From: Actinomycetota bacterium
GTDB lineage: Bacteria; Actinomycetota; Actinomycetes; Streptosporangiales; Streptosporangiaceae
Direction of reading: 5' to 3'
NCBI GenBank assembly: GCA_003168255.1
Contig: PMSU01000098.1
Span: 78,810 to 142,809 of the forward strand
DNA length: 64,000 nucleotides
Made by a program: the position numbers and the translations under genes. The notes below the pieces were generated by a model, which was not told the DNA's origin, ran no database searches, and saw nothing but the letters and a program-made list of their open reading frames with translations. Shown in pieces: positions 57,774 through 64,000 of this stretch. The number at the start of each line of letters is the position of its first letter. Position 1 is the stretch's first letter.

Positions 57774-58829
57774 ATGGCTACCCGGACTACCTGGCCGGCC
57801 CTGATCGGGGCGCTCATCAGGGCAGAGTCGCTCACCGTCGGCGAAGCCGCCTGGGCGATGAACGAGATCATGGAGGGCGCGGCGACGGCGGCGCAGATCG
57901 CCGGGTTTGGCGTCGCGCTGCGGATAAAGGGCGAGACAGTCGGGGAACTCACCGGCCTGGCCCAGGCGATGCTCGACCACGCCACTCCCATCCACGTGCC
58001 GGGCCGGACCGGCGACCTCGTCGGGACCGGCGGCGACGGTGCGCAGACGGTGAACATCTCGACGATGGGCACGATCGTCGCGGCGGCCGCTGGAGCGCGG
58101 ATGGTCAAGCACGGGAACCGCGCGGCATCCTCGGCCTGCGGCGCCGCCGACGTGCTGGAGGCGCTGGGCGTCGTGATCGACCTGCCGCCCCAGGCCAGCG
58201 TCCAGCTGGCCGAGGAAATCGGGATCGCGTTCCTGTTCGCGCCGCTCTACCATCCGGCGCTGCGGCACGCGGGGCCGACACGTCGCGAGCTCGGCGTGCC
58301 CACGGTCTTCAACTTCCTCGGCCCGGTGGCGAACCCGGCCCGCCCGCAGGCGCAGGCGGTGGGCGTGGCCGATCCCCGGATGGGCGAGATCATCGCGGGC
58401 GTTCTCGCCGATCGCGGCTGCTCGGCCCTCGTCTTCCACGGTGACGACGGCCTGGACGAGCTGACCACCACGACAACCTCCACGGTCTGGGCGGTGCACG
58501 ATGGCGGCGTGTCACGGCTGGTCCTGGACCCGGCCGAGCTGGGCTTCACCCGCTGCGCGCTCGATGATCTGCGCGGCGGGGACGCGGCCCACAACGCGGC
58601 GGTGGTGCGTTCCGTGCTCGGCGGCGAGCAGGGCCCGGTGCTGGACACCGTGTTGCTGAATGCGGCAGCGGCGCTCGCGGCTTTTAACGGTATTCCGAAC
58701 GGTGGCAGCGTAATCCCCGCGCTTAACGACGGCGTTTCGCGCGCCAGGGAGGCAGTGAGTTCAGGGGCTGCCGCGCAACTGCTGCGCAGCTGGGTGGGGA
58801 CCAGCCGCAGGCTGGCCGCGACGGACTAA
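57774..58829 (+). CDS. trpD: Anthranilate phosphoribosyltransferase
   Basis: A 351-residue TrpD. The PRPP site GTGGDG is at residues 84-89, KHGNRAASSACGAADVLEAL follows, and the magnesium-binding DE lies in GDDGLDELTTTT. It joins anthranilate to PRPP in tryptophan synthesis. No other trp genes are near, which is usual for this locus. The start has no strong ribosome site but lies four bases after the previous stop, so coupling is likely. Confidence 0.96.
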   Translation: MATRTTWPALIGALIRAESLTVGEAAWAMNEIMEGAATAAQIAGFGVALRIKGETVGELTGLAQAMLDHATPIHVPGRTGDLVGTGGDGAQTVNISTMGTIVAAAAGARMVKHGNRAASSACGAADVLEALGVVIDLPPQASVQLAEEIGIAFLFAPLYHPALRHAGPTRRELGVPTVFNFLGPVANPARPQAQAVGVADPRMGEIIAGVLADRGCSALVFHGDDGLDELTTTTTSTVWAVHDGGVSRLVLDPAELGFTRCALDDLRGGDAAHNAAVVRSVLGGEQGPVLDTVLLNAAAALAAFNGIPNGGSVIPALNDGVSRAREAVSSGAAAQLLRSWVGTSRRLAATD

Positions 58830-58858
58830 CCCTGGCCAGCCTCGTCCGTGGCCGGCAA

Positions 58859-59503
58859 CTACGGAGCCGTGGATTCCGGGACCAGTGGTTCCGCGGCCAG
58901 GAGTTCCGCCGCCTGGAGTTCCGCGGCCTGGAGTTCCGGGGCCTGGAGCTGCATGGCCATGAATTCCGCCATCGCGTCGTCCGCGCCCTGACGGTCGCCG
59001 GTGGCCAGCAGGTCGAGCAGCAGCCCCCTGGTGACCGCCACGCCAAGCCTGGCCCTGGCCCTGGCCGTGCGGGCGGGCATCCCGGCGGACTCGCACAGCT
59101 CGGTGATCGGCCCCAGCCAGGATTCGACGACGCCGTCGAGCAGGGCGGCGGTGTGCGGGCGCCCCTGTAGGGCCTGGCCGTACATCTCGAAGAACAGCCG
59201 CTCGGCCGGCCAGAGCGAGGGATCGGCTAGCTCCGCCCAGAAGCGAAGCATCCTGTCGGGCAGGGCGGCGCCTGGGTCGGCGAGCAGGCTGGCCAGTGCC
59301 TGGCGCTGCTGCTCCTCGACGGCCTGGATGACCTCGATGAGCAGGCCCTGCTTCGAGCCGAAGTGGTAGACCAGCATGCGATGGCTCGTCCCGACGGCGG
59401 CGGCCAGCTGGCGGAGCGACATGTCACCGACACCATGCGCCACGACGTACTTCATGGTGGCGTCGAGCAGCCGCTGCCTGGCCTGGCCCTTGTCACCTGT
59501 CAT
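58859..59503 (-). CDS. TetR-family transcriptional regulator
   Basis: A 214-residue TetR regulator: the N-terminal helix-turn-helix reads ARQRLLDATMKYVVAHGVGD, then LRQLAAAVGTSHRMLVYHFG. The ligand domain follows, and the last about 30 residues are a low-complexity ELQAAEL tail coded by a 15-base repeat (58885-58950). ATG 59503 lies beside two perfect palindromes (59508-59537) that are its likely operators, shared with the divergent SRPBCC gene. The inducer is unknown. Confidence 0.94.
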   Translation of the reverse strand: MTGDKGQARQRLLDATMKYVVAHGVGDMSLRQLAAAVGTSHRMLVYHFGSKQGLLIEVIQAVEEQQRQALASLLADPGAALPDRMLRFWAELADPSLWPAERLFFEMYGQALQGRPHTAALLDGVVESWLGPITELCESAGMPARTARARARLGVAVTRGLLLDLLATGDRQGADDAMAEFMAMQLQAPELQAAELQAAELLAAEPLVPESTAP

Positions 59504-59507
59504 CCCT

Positions 59508-59537
59508 GTACCATATGGTACGTGTACCAATTGGTAC
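59508..59537. promoter_or_regulatory. Double TetR operator
   Basis: Two perfect 14-base palindromes, GTACCATATGGTAC (59508-59521) and GTACCAATTGGTAC (59524-59537), centres 16 bases apart, in the 51-base gap between the TetR gene and the divergent SRPBCC gene. They share the half-site GTACCA. Autoregulation and control of 59555-60004 are expected. Confidence 0.85.
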
Positions 59538-59554
59538 AGCGTGAAGGAGACTCC

Positions 59555-60004
59555 ATGCGGACGCAATCGATCGACGTCCGAGCCCGTTCCGAAGCGGATC
59601 CCGGGATCATCTTCGAGCTGCTGACCGCCACCGAAAGCTGGCCCGCCTGGACGCCGTTCGACGCATCGCATCGTGAGCAGGAGGGCGAGTCCGGCGGCGA
59701 CAGCCTGGGCTCCATCCGCGTCTTGCGATCCGGACCTGTGCGGACAAGGGAGCAGGTGATCGAACTGGTGCCCGGCAGGCGCTTCAGCTACACGATGCTC
59801 TCCGGGATGCCGCTACGCGGCTACCGGGCCGACGTCGACCTCGAGCCAGCCGGACCAGGCACGGCCATCAGGTGGCACGCCACCTTCACCACGAAGATCC
59901 CGGGTACCGGCTGGTTCTTCCGCCGGGTCCTGACCGGCTACATCAGGCGCTGCGCCAAGGGCCTCGCCGCCCACGCCGAGGCACTAGCCCGCGCCTCCGG
60001 CTAG
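59555..60004 (+). CDS. SRPBCC-family protein
   Basis: A 149-residue START/Bet v1-like ligand-binding protein: ADPGIIFELLTATESWPAWT, then VIELVPGRRFSYTMLSG and WHATFTTKIPGTGWFFRRVL. The ATG follows AAGGAGACTCC, a textbook ribosome site. It is divergent from the TetR gene and probably the regulated function. The ligand is a hydrophobic small molecule of unknown kind. Its stop codon lies in the first unit of a 25-base tandem array. Confidence 0.92.
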   Translation: MRTQSIDVRARSEADPGIIFELLTATESWPAWTPFDASHREQEGESGGDSLGSIRVLRSGPVRTREQVIELVPGRRFSYTMLSGMPLRGYRADVDLEPAGPGTAIRWHATFTTKIPGTGWFFRRVLTGYIRRCAKGLAAHAEALARASG

Positions 60005-60188
60005 CCCGCCTGCACCGCCTCCGCGCTAGCCCGCCTGCACCGCCTCGCGCTAGCCCGCCTGCACCGCCTCCGCGCTAGCCCGCCTGCACCGCCTCCGCGC
60101 TAGCCCGCCTGCACCGCCTCCGCGCTAGCCTGCCTGCACCGCCTCGCGCTAGCCCGCCTGCACCGCCTCCGGCTAGCCCGCCTGCACC
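60001..60188. repeat. 25-base tandem array after the SRPBCC gene
   Basis: Seven full units and a partial one of CTAGCCCGCCTGCACCGCCT plus CCGCG (24- and 25-base versions). The first unit contains the SRPBCC stop codon. Mixed unit lengths would shift frame, so it is noncoding. It ends in CGCTAGCGGGCTA, an inverted form of the unit start, which could fold with the last units as a terminator. Confidence 0.93.
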
Positions 60189-60198
60189 CGCTAGCGGG

Positions 60199-60396
60199 CT
60201 ACCCCTCCCGCTGCGCCTCGGCGCGGATGATCTGGTCCCGCAGGTCCACCGCGTCCTCGCCCCGGACAACCAGCGGCGGGCTGGAACCCAGCCTTCGCGC
60301 GTACAGCAGGCCGCTGACCGCGCGCCATGCCTGCCATTGCGGGAACTCACCGGCGTACGGCTGCCACCACTGCGGGGTCTCCTGCTCTTCACCCAT
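60199..60396 (-). CDS. Small conserved actinobacterial protein
   Basis: A 65-residue acidic protein starting MGEEQETPQWWQPYAGEFPQ and ending DLRDQIIRAEAQREG. The mix of Trp-rich start and helical end is known to me from unnamed actinobacterial proteins of this length. Upstream in-frame sequence lacks protein character, so ATG 60396 is chosen. Function unknown. Confidence 0.75.
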   Translation of the reverse strand: MGEEQETPQWWQPYAGEFPQWQAWRAVSGLLYARRLGSSPPLVVRGEDAVDLRDQIIRAEAQREG

Positions 60397-60607
60397 GACC
60401 AGCCCCGCTGTCTTGGATAGATCCCCCGGCCGCGGAGCAGCGCGCGCACTGTACGGCTGCCGATCGGTCAGGTGCGGCAGCGTCCATCGGTCGCGCCATC
60501 GCCTCTCCCTGTGCGTTGGGTATACCCGCTCTCGGTATAGGCACGGCCGACGCACGAGATTATGACGCCACGTGAAGGATGAATTACTGGTTGTTACCGC
60601 CGGGTGG

Positions 60608-60895
60608 TCAGTCCGACTCGGTGAACCCCAGCGCGAACGCGGCCTCCAGGTCGTGCCTGGAGTACGTACGGAAGGCGATGTGCGTCTCCGTGTGAGTGAC
60701 CCCGGGGACCTTGTTCACGCCGCCGGGGATGACATCGGCGAGCTCTTCGTGCGTCCGCACCCGGACCATCGCCACGAGATCAAACTCGCCCGTTACCGAG
60801 TACACCTCGCTGACCTGCGGCATCTGGGCGATCTCCGCGGCGATCTCGGGGATGCGCTGTACTTCGGCCTTCACCAGGACGATCGCGGTTACCAC
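60608..60895 (-). CDS. Lrp/AsnC-type ligand-binding domain protein
   Basis: A 95-residue stand-alone RAM (Lrp/AsnC ligand) domain: VTAIVLVKAEVQRIPEIAAE, then VYSVTGEFDLVAMVRVRTHE and PGVTHTETHIAFRTY. The DNA-binding part of full Lrp proteins is absent. Such proteins form ring oligomers that bind amino acids. GTG 60895 starts the domain at its normal first strand. Confidence 0.93.
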   Translation of the reverse strand: MVTAIVLVKAEVQRIPEIAAEIAQMPQVSEVYSVTGEFDLVAMVRVRTHEELADVIPGGVNKVPGVTHTETHIAFRTYSRHDLEAAFALGFTESD

Positions 60896-61006
60896 CGGCC
60901 GCCTCCTTCGGGATTGATCAGGGCACGGGATTGATCGGGGCATGAGCCGCTTCTGCTGCTGCGCCGCCGATGTGGTTCCAGCCTCCGGCGGTAGCGTACC
61001 GCCCGC

Positions 61007-61618
61007 TCAGCCGGCGAGCTCGGCGAGCGTGCGCACGCCGGTGGCGGCCAGCCGCCCGATCAGGCCGTGCAGCACCGCGGCGGTGGCGCGTGCGTCGGCC
61101 AGGGCGCGATGACACGGCAAGGTCGGCGCCCCGAAGTAGCTCGCCAGCGTAGACAGCTTGCAGTCAGGCACCTCGGCCTCGCCGAGCACCTGCCGGGCCA
61201 GCGTGACCGTGTCGAGCACGGGGAAATCCGGCCAGAACAGGCCGCAGTCGTCGCAGGCCGCGATGAGGAAACTGAGGTCAAAGGGTGCGTTATGGGCGGT
61301 CAGCACGCCGCTGCCCGCGAACGCGAGGAAGCCGGGCAGGACGGCCTGGATGCGGGGGGCCTGCGCCACCATCGCGTCGCTGATTCCGGTAAGGGCCGCG
61401 ATCTCGGCCGGGATCGCGTGGCCCGGGTTGATGAGCGAGCAGAACTCCCCGGTGATGCGGCCGCCCGCGAACTTGACCGCGCCGATCTCCGTGATCCGCG
61501 CGTCGTCGGGTGTCCAGCCCGTCGTCTCCAGGTCGACGATGACGAAATCGGTGTCGGCCAGCGACCGGTTACCCCACGTCAGGCCCGCGATGCAGGCCGG
61601 CGAGCCGAGGATCGGCAT
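61007..61618 (-). CDS. DNA polymerase III epsilon-like 3'-5' exonuclease
   Basis: A DEDDh exonuclease of about 203 residues from ATG 61618. ExoI is DFVIVDLETTGWTPDDARIT, ExoII is LTAHNAPFDLSFL, and ExoIII has CHRALADARATAAVL, with the catalytic His and Asp. It removes 3' nucleotides in repair or proofreading. The frame stays open upstream to 61960 through a repeat-coded segment (ATPVHATPDHALPVR units); either that is an unusual N-terminal extension or translation begins at 61618. I favour the short form. Confidence 0.9.
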   Translation of the reverse strand: MPILGSPACIAGLTWGNRSLADTDFVIVDLETTGWTPDDARITEIGAVKFAGGRITGEFCSLINPGHAIPAEIAALTGISDAMVAQAPRIQAVLPGFLAFAGSGVLTAHNAPFDLSFLIAACDDCGLFWPDFPVLDTVTLARQVLGEAEVPDCKLSTLASYFGAPTLPCHRALADARATAAVLHGLIGRLAATGVRTLAELAG

Positions 61619-61639
61619 AGTCGACGTGACGCGGCCGTG

Positions 61640-61865
61640 CGTGCCGCGAACGAGCGGTGCGTGGCCGCCCGTCCCGCGAACGAGCGGTGCGTGGCCGGGC
61701 GTCCCGCGAACGGGCAGTGCATGGTCGGGCGTGGCGTGAACGGGCGTGGCGCGGACGGGCAGTGCATGGTCGGGCGTGGCGTGAACGGGCGTAGCGCGGA
61801 CGGGCAGTGCATGGTCGGGCGTGGCGTGAACGGGCGTAGCGCGGACGGGCGTGGCATGAACGGGC
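61640..61865. repeat. Degenerate tandem repeats before the exonuclease gene
   Basis: Repeats built on CGGGCGTGGCGTGAACGGGC and related 15- to 45-base units, with three near-identical 45-base copies around 61715-61850. On the minus strand they stay in frame with the exonuclease and would encode HATPDHALPVRATPV repeats. They may be an expressed low-complexity extension or a noncoding array. The stretch 61866-62042 has no other gene. Confidence 0.85.
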
Positions 61866-62042
61866 GTGGCGTCCGACGAGCGGCGCCGCTGCCTGCTGCG
61901 CCAGCTGGTCATACTGCGCCAGATCCTCACAGTCCCCACGCTAGGGCCAGGCACCGACACTCTCCGCGAGGCGCGCCGGAATGTCGGTACCGCCTCCTAG
62001 CGTGCGTGCAGTAGGGAAAATGCGCCTTCGAATGGGGGAGTC

Positions 62043-62363
62043 ATGCTGGCCAACTGCGACCGGTGCGAGTTGCGCGATATCGCGTGCGCGCAGTGCGTGA
62101 TCACCGTCCTGCCTGACGGTCAGGCAGGGATCGGCGAGGCCGAGCGCCGGGCTCTGCGCGTGCTCGCGGAGGCCGGCCTGGTGCCGCCGTTGCGGTTCTG
62201 TGCCGGGCCGGCCTGTGCTGCGCCGGCCGGCCCGCGGCGGGCGGCAGATCCCGGTCACTTTCGTGACACACGCCCCATGTTCCCCACGCGACTCCGCATA
62301 GAGAACGTCAAGACCGGGCCGAGAGTAGGCGAAGCGGTTGAAACGGCTCTCGCGCTTCACTAG
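62043..62363 (+). CDS. Small cysteine-containing conserved protein
   Basis: A 106-residue protein starting MLANCDRCELRDIACAQCVI, then TVLPDG and a helical segment AERRALRVLAEAGLVPPLR. The cysteine-rich N-terminus (CxxC and CAQC) is a pattern shared by actinobacterial proteins located next to NlpC/P60 genes. The last about 40 residues look less conserved and the gene could end functionally earlier. Role unknown; zinc or iron-sulfur binding is possible. Confidence 0.78.
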   Translation: MLANCDRCELRDIACAQCVITVLPDGQAGIGEAERRALRVLAEAGLVPPLRFCAGPACAAPAGPRRAADPGHFRDTRPMFPTRLRIENVKTGPRVGEAVETALALH

Positions 62364-62419
62364 TGTCAGGCCCCGAGCCGTATCGTTCCGCAATCGCCAT
62401 ACCGGCGATGACGATCGGC

Positions 62420-62612
62420 CGCCGCCGAATCCTAGTGGCAGACATATCTTGTCGGCCGCGGAGCCGGAGCACCACCCGGGAAAATGCGCGGGCAAGCCGC
62501 CCGTGGGCTGATTCAGGGGTGATCGGCAGGGCGCCACGCCGGCGCCAGCCGAAGGGCGCGTCTTCCACCGTCCGACCCGTAAGCTCGCCCGGTAGGCGGA
62601 GAGTGGAAGAAG
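62420..62612 (+). ncRNA. Cyclic di-AMP (ydaO-type) riboswitch
   Basis: The leader of the NlpC/P60 gene carries the hallmarks of the ydaO class: GCCGCCGAATCCTAGTGGCA at its 5' side, CACCCGGGAAAATG and AGGGGTGATCGG in the middle, and the 3' core CCGACCCGTAAGCTCGCCCG followed by GTAGGCGG. TCTTCCAC (62561-62568) pairs with GTGGAAGA (62603-62610). In actinobacteria this RNA turns off cell-wall hydrolase genes when c-di-AMP is high. Boundaries are approximate. Confidence 0.85.
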
Positions 62613-62627
62613 GAGCGTGTCACGCAC

Positions 62628-63671
62628 GTGGTTACGCGGCCATCTATCAGGTCCTCCCGGGTCTTCCGATGCATCACCGGAGCCGCGGGAGTTGCCCTGG
62701 TCGGCGGGCTGATCACTTACTCGACGGCGGTAAACGCGTCGCCGAAGCCGACGATCAGCCAGGTGACGGCGCAAGTCAGCAAGCTGACCACGCAAGAGAA
62801 CAAGGCCGATCAGCAATACGACCAGGTGAACCAGCAGCTGGTGTCGGCGAATGACAGCCTGAAGCAGGTCGACGCCGAGGTCGCTAAGGACCAGACGCAG
62901 TTCAACACCATGCGCAACGACATCGCGCAAGTTGCTGCCGCGGCGTACGAAGACGGCAGCATGACGTCGATGGCGACGCTGCTCACGTCCGCCACTAGCC
63001 CGCAGGTCGTGCTCAGCAAGGCCGCGCTGCTGGTCGAGCTCTCCTCGACCAGATACTCCGAGATGCGCCAGTTCATCTCTGCCGCCAGGCAGCTCAACGG
63101 CGCTCAGCAGGAGCTCAAGCGGACCGAGGCTGCGATCTCGGCGCTACGCAACCAGCGCAAGGCGCAGGCCGTCTCCCTCAGCAAGGCCCTGAGCCAGAAG
63201 AAGTCCCTGCTCGCCACGCTTACCGCACCGCAGCAGCAGACCGTTGAGGCTGCGACCTCACCCGGTGGCGGACAGACAACGACGCACGTCACCGACCCGG
63301 TCCCGACCAGCTCAGAGGCGGGGCAAGCGGTCGCGTTCGCCTATTCGCAGCTGGGCTGCCCGTACGTTTGGGGCGCTACCGGTCCGTGCCCGGACGGCTA
63401 CGACTGCTCGGGGCTGGTCATGACCGCGTGGGCGCATGCCGGGGTGTCCATCCCGCGCGACACCTACGAGCAGTGGGCCGCACTGACGCACATCCCGCTG
63501 TCCGATCTCGAGCCAGGCGACTTGATCTACTTCAACGGCGAGAGTCACGTGGGCATGTACGTGGGCGGCGGCGACATGATCGACGCCCCCCAAACGGGCG
63601 AGAACGTGGAGAAGGTCAGCCTGTCCGGATCCTGGTACCAGGAGAACGAGGACGGCGCGGCCAGGCCGTAA
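62628..63671 (+). CDS. Secreted NlpC/P60 peptidoglycan hydrolase
   Basis: A 347-residue exported hydrolase. A signal-anchor-like N-terminus (ITGAAGVALVGGLITYSTAV) is followed by a long coiled-coil region (about 45-200, rich in Gln and Lys) and a C-terminal NlpC/P60 domain (about 225-345): catalytic Cys in GYDCSGLVMTAW and His in NGESHVGMYVGG. It cuts peptide cross-bridges in the wall. GTG 62628 is directly after the c-di-AMP riboswitch, which probably controls it. Confidence 0.95.
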   Translation: MVTRPSIRSSRVFRCITGAAGVALVGGLITYSTAVNASPKPTISQVTAQVSKLTTQENKADQQYDQVNQQLVSANDSLKQVDAEVAKDQTQFNTMRNDIAQVAAAAYEDGSMTSMATLLTSATSPQVVLSKAALLVELSSTRYSEMRQFISAARQLNGAQQELKRTEAAISALRNQRKAQAVSLSKALSQKKSLLATLTAPQQQTVEAATSPGGGQTTTHVTDPVPTSSEAGQAVAFAYSQLGCPYVWGATGPCPDGYDCSGLVMTAWAHAGVSIPRDTYEQWAALTHIPLSDLEPGDLIYFNGESHVGMYVGGGDMIDAPQTGENVEKVSLSGSWYQENEDGAARP

Positions 63672-64000
63672 CGGATCTGTAGGGACCCGGTAACCGTGTC
63701 CTTTTCTCGTGCGATGTGTCCTTTCGGGCATGTTGGTGAGAAAAGGGTCGGCGTGCTGGCGGTGGGCAGAACGGCTCCCGTCACACCGACCCCACCGACC
63801 CCACCGACCCCGTGAGCCACGTCTTCGGTAGCGCCGCCGAAGATCGATGTGGCGTTACCTACCACCGGTGGGGGGCTCCGTCACATCGATCTTGGAAACG
63901 TTGCGGAAGGAGGCGTCTCCGGGCCGCCTTCCCCGGGTGCCGGGTGCCGGGTGTCGGCTGTCGGCTGTTCGGGGATTCCAGACGGTGGCGCGTGCCAGTC
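63672..64000. other. 3' spacer of the window
   Basis: No gene is seen in the last 329 bases. It holds a short CCACCGACC tandem repeat near 63785-63811 and the third copy of the dispersed palindrome (63841-63892). The end is a low-complexity GGGTGCCGGGTGTCGGCTGT stretch. Confidence 0.5.
63841..63892. repeat. Dispersed palindromic repeat, copy 3
   Basis: Outer arms AGATCGATGTG (63841-63851) and CACATCGATCT (63882-63892) are perfect, and one further base pairs outside. The centre has TACCTACCACCGGTGGGGGG, as in copy 2 at 13810-13857 but with a changed right half. It lies about 170 bases past the stop of the NlpC/P60 gene and 50 kb from the other copies. Confidence 0.9.

Noticed and set aside
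62628..63671. Resuscitation-promoting factor
   Set aside because: c-di-AMP riboswitches also precede rpf genes, but the catalytic domain here is NlpC/P60 with DCSG and SHVGMY motifs.
1..64000. tRNA and rRNA genes
   Set aside because: No cloverleaf or rRNA-like sequence was noticed on either strand by eye; a tRNA scan would be needed to exclude a divergent one.

Overview
The window is 64 kb of high-GC DNA from an actinobacterium. The evidence is the actinobacterial respiratory genes at both edges (ctaF end; ctaE-qcrCAB with a triple-TM QcrA and diheme QcrC), DUF397 and DUF6924 proteins, SigE-type sigma factor, GTG starts, GTGA/ATGA gene overlaps, and a c-di-AMP riboswitch in front of an NlpC/P60 hydrolase. 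I cannot fix the genus from the sequence alone.

Layout. 1-158: 3' end of ctaF. 0.7-7.8 kb: a DUF397 protein and an ATPase-fold regulator, a NarL-type two-component pair, and a four-gene ABC export block. 7.8-31.1 kb: a large aromatic-catabolism region. It holds a tmoABCDE-like soluble diiron monooxygenase (minus strand), a HAD phosphatase, 4-oxalocrotonate tautomerase and an SDR with altered catalytic residues. It also holds two IclR regulators, a split PEP-synthase-like pair resembling phenylphosphate synthase, a one-component-type Rieske oxygenase with a coupled zinc-ribbon protein, and an alpha/beta hydrolase. The meta-cleavage set is complete: two extradiol dioxygenases, semialdehyde dehydrogenase, oxalocrotonate decarboxylase, oxopentenoate hydratase, hydroxyoxovalerate aldolase and acylating acetaldehyde dehydrogenase, plus a histidine phosphatase and a Rieske ferredoxin.

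31.1-52.6 kb is accessory and mobile DNA. It carries broken serine recombinases, a transposase remnant, a TniA-TniB-TniQ transposition operon followed by a tyrosine recombinase, a second tyrosine recombinase, three membrane-anchored helical proteins of unknown role, a frameshifted gene, a SigE/anti-sigma-like pair, a Tn3 transposase stub, a PadR operon and large secreted proteins. 52.9-64 kb is core chromosome: qcrB, qcrA, qcrC, ctaE (minus), a receiver-like protein, trpD2-like phosphoribosyltransferase, a TetR/SRPBCC divergent pair, an Lrp/AsnC ligand-domain protein, a DNA polymerase III epsilon-like exonuclease, and a riboswitch-controlled NlpC/P60 protein.

How it fits together (inference). 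The monooxygenase would hydroxylate benzene/toluene-like substrates to phenols. The PEP-synthase-like pair could activate a phenol as an aryl phosphate, and the Rieske oxygenase could convert that ester to a catechol with loss of phosphate. The extradiol branch would carry the catechol to pyruvate and acetyl-CoA. A shared palindrome of the form GTTCC-N7-GGAAC lies in the control regions of the monooxygenase, the kinase-like pair and the meta-cleavage operons, which suggests one IclR regulon. Two families of repeats stand out: a dispersed 48-52 bp palindrome (three copies), and short tandem arrays inside or directly after genes. ctaF and qcrB converge on each other but are 52.7 kb apart, so the intervening DNA is probably an acquired island.
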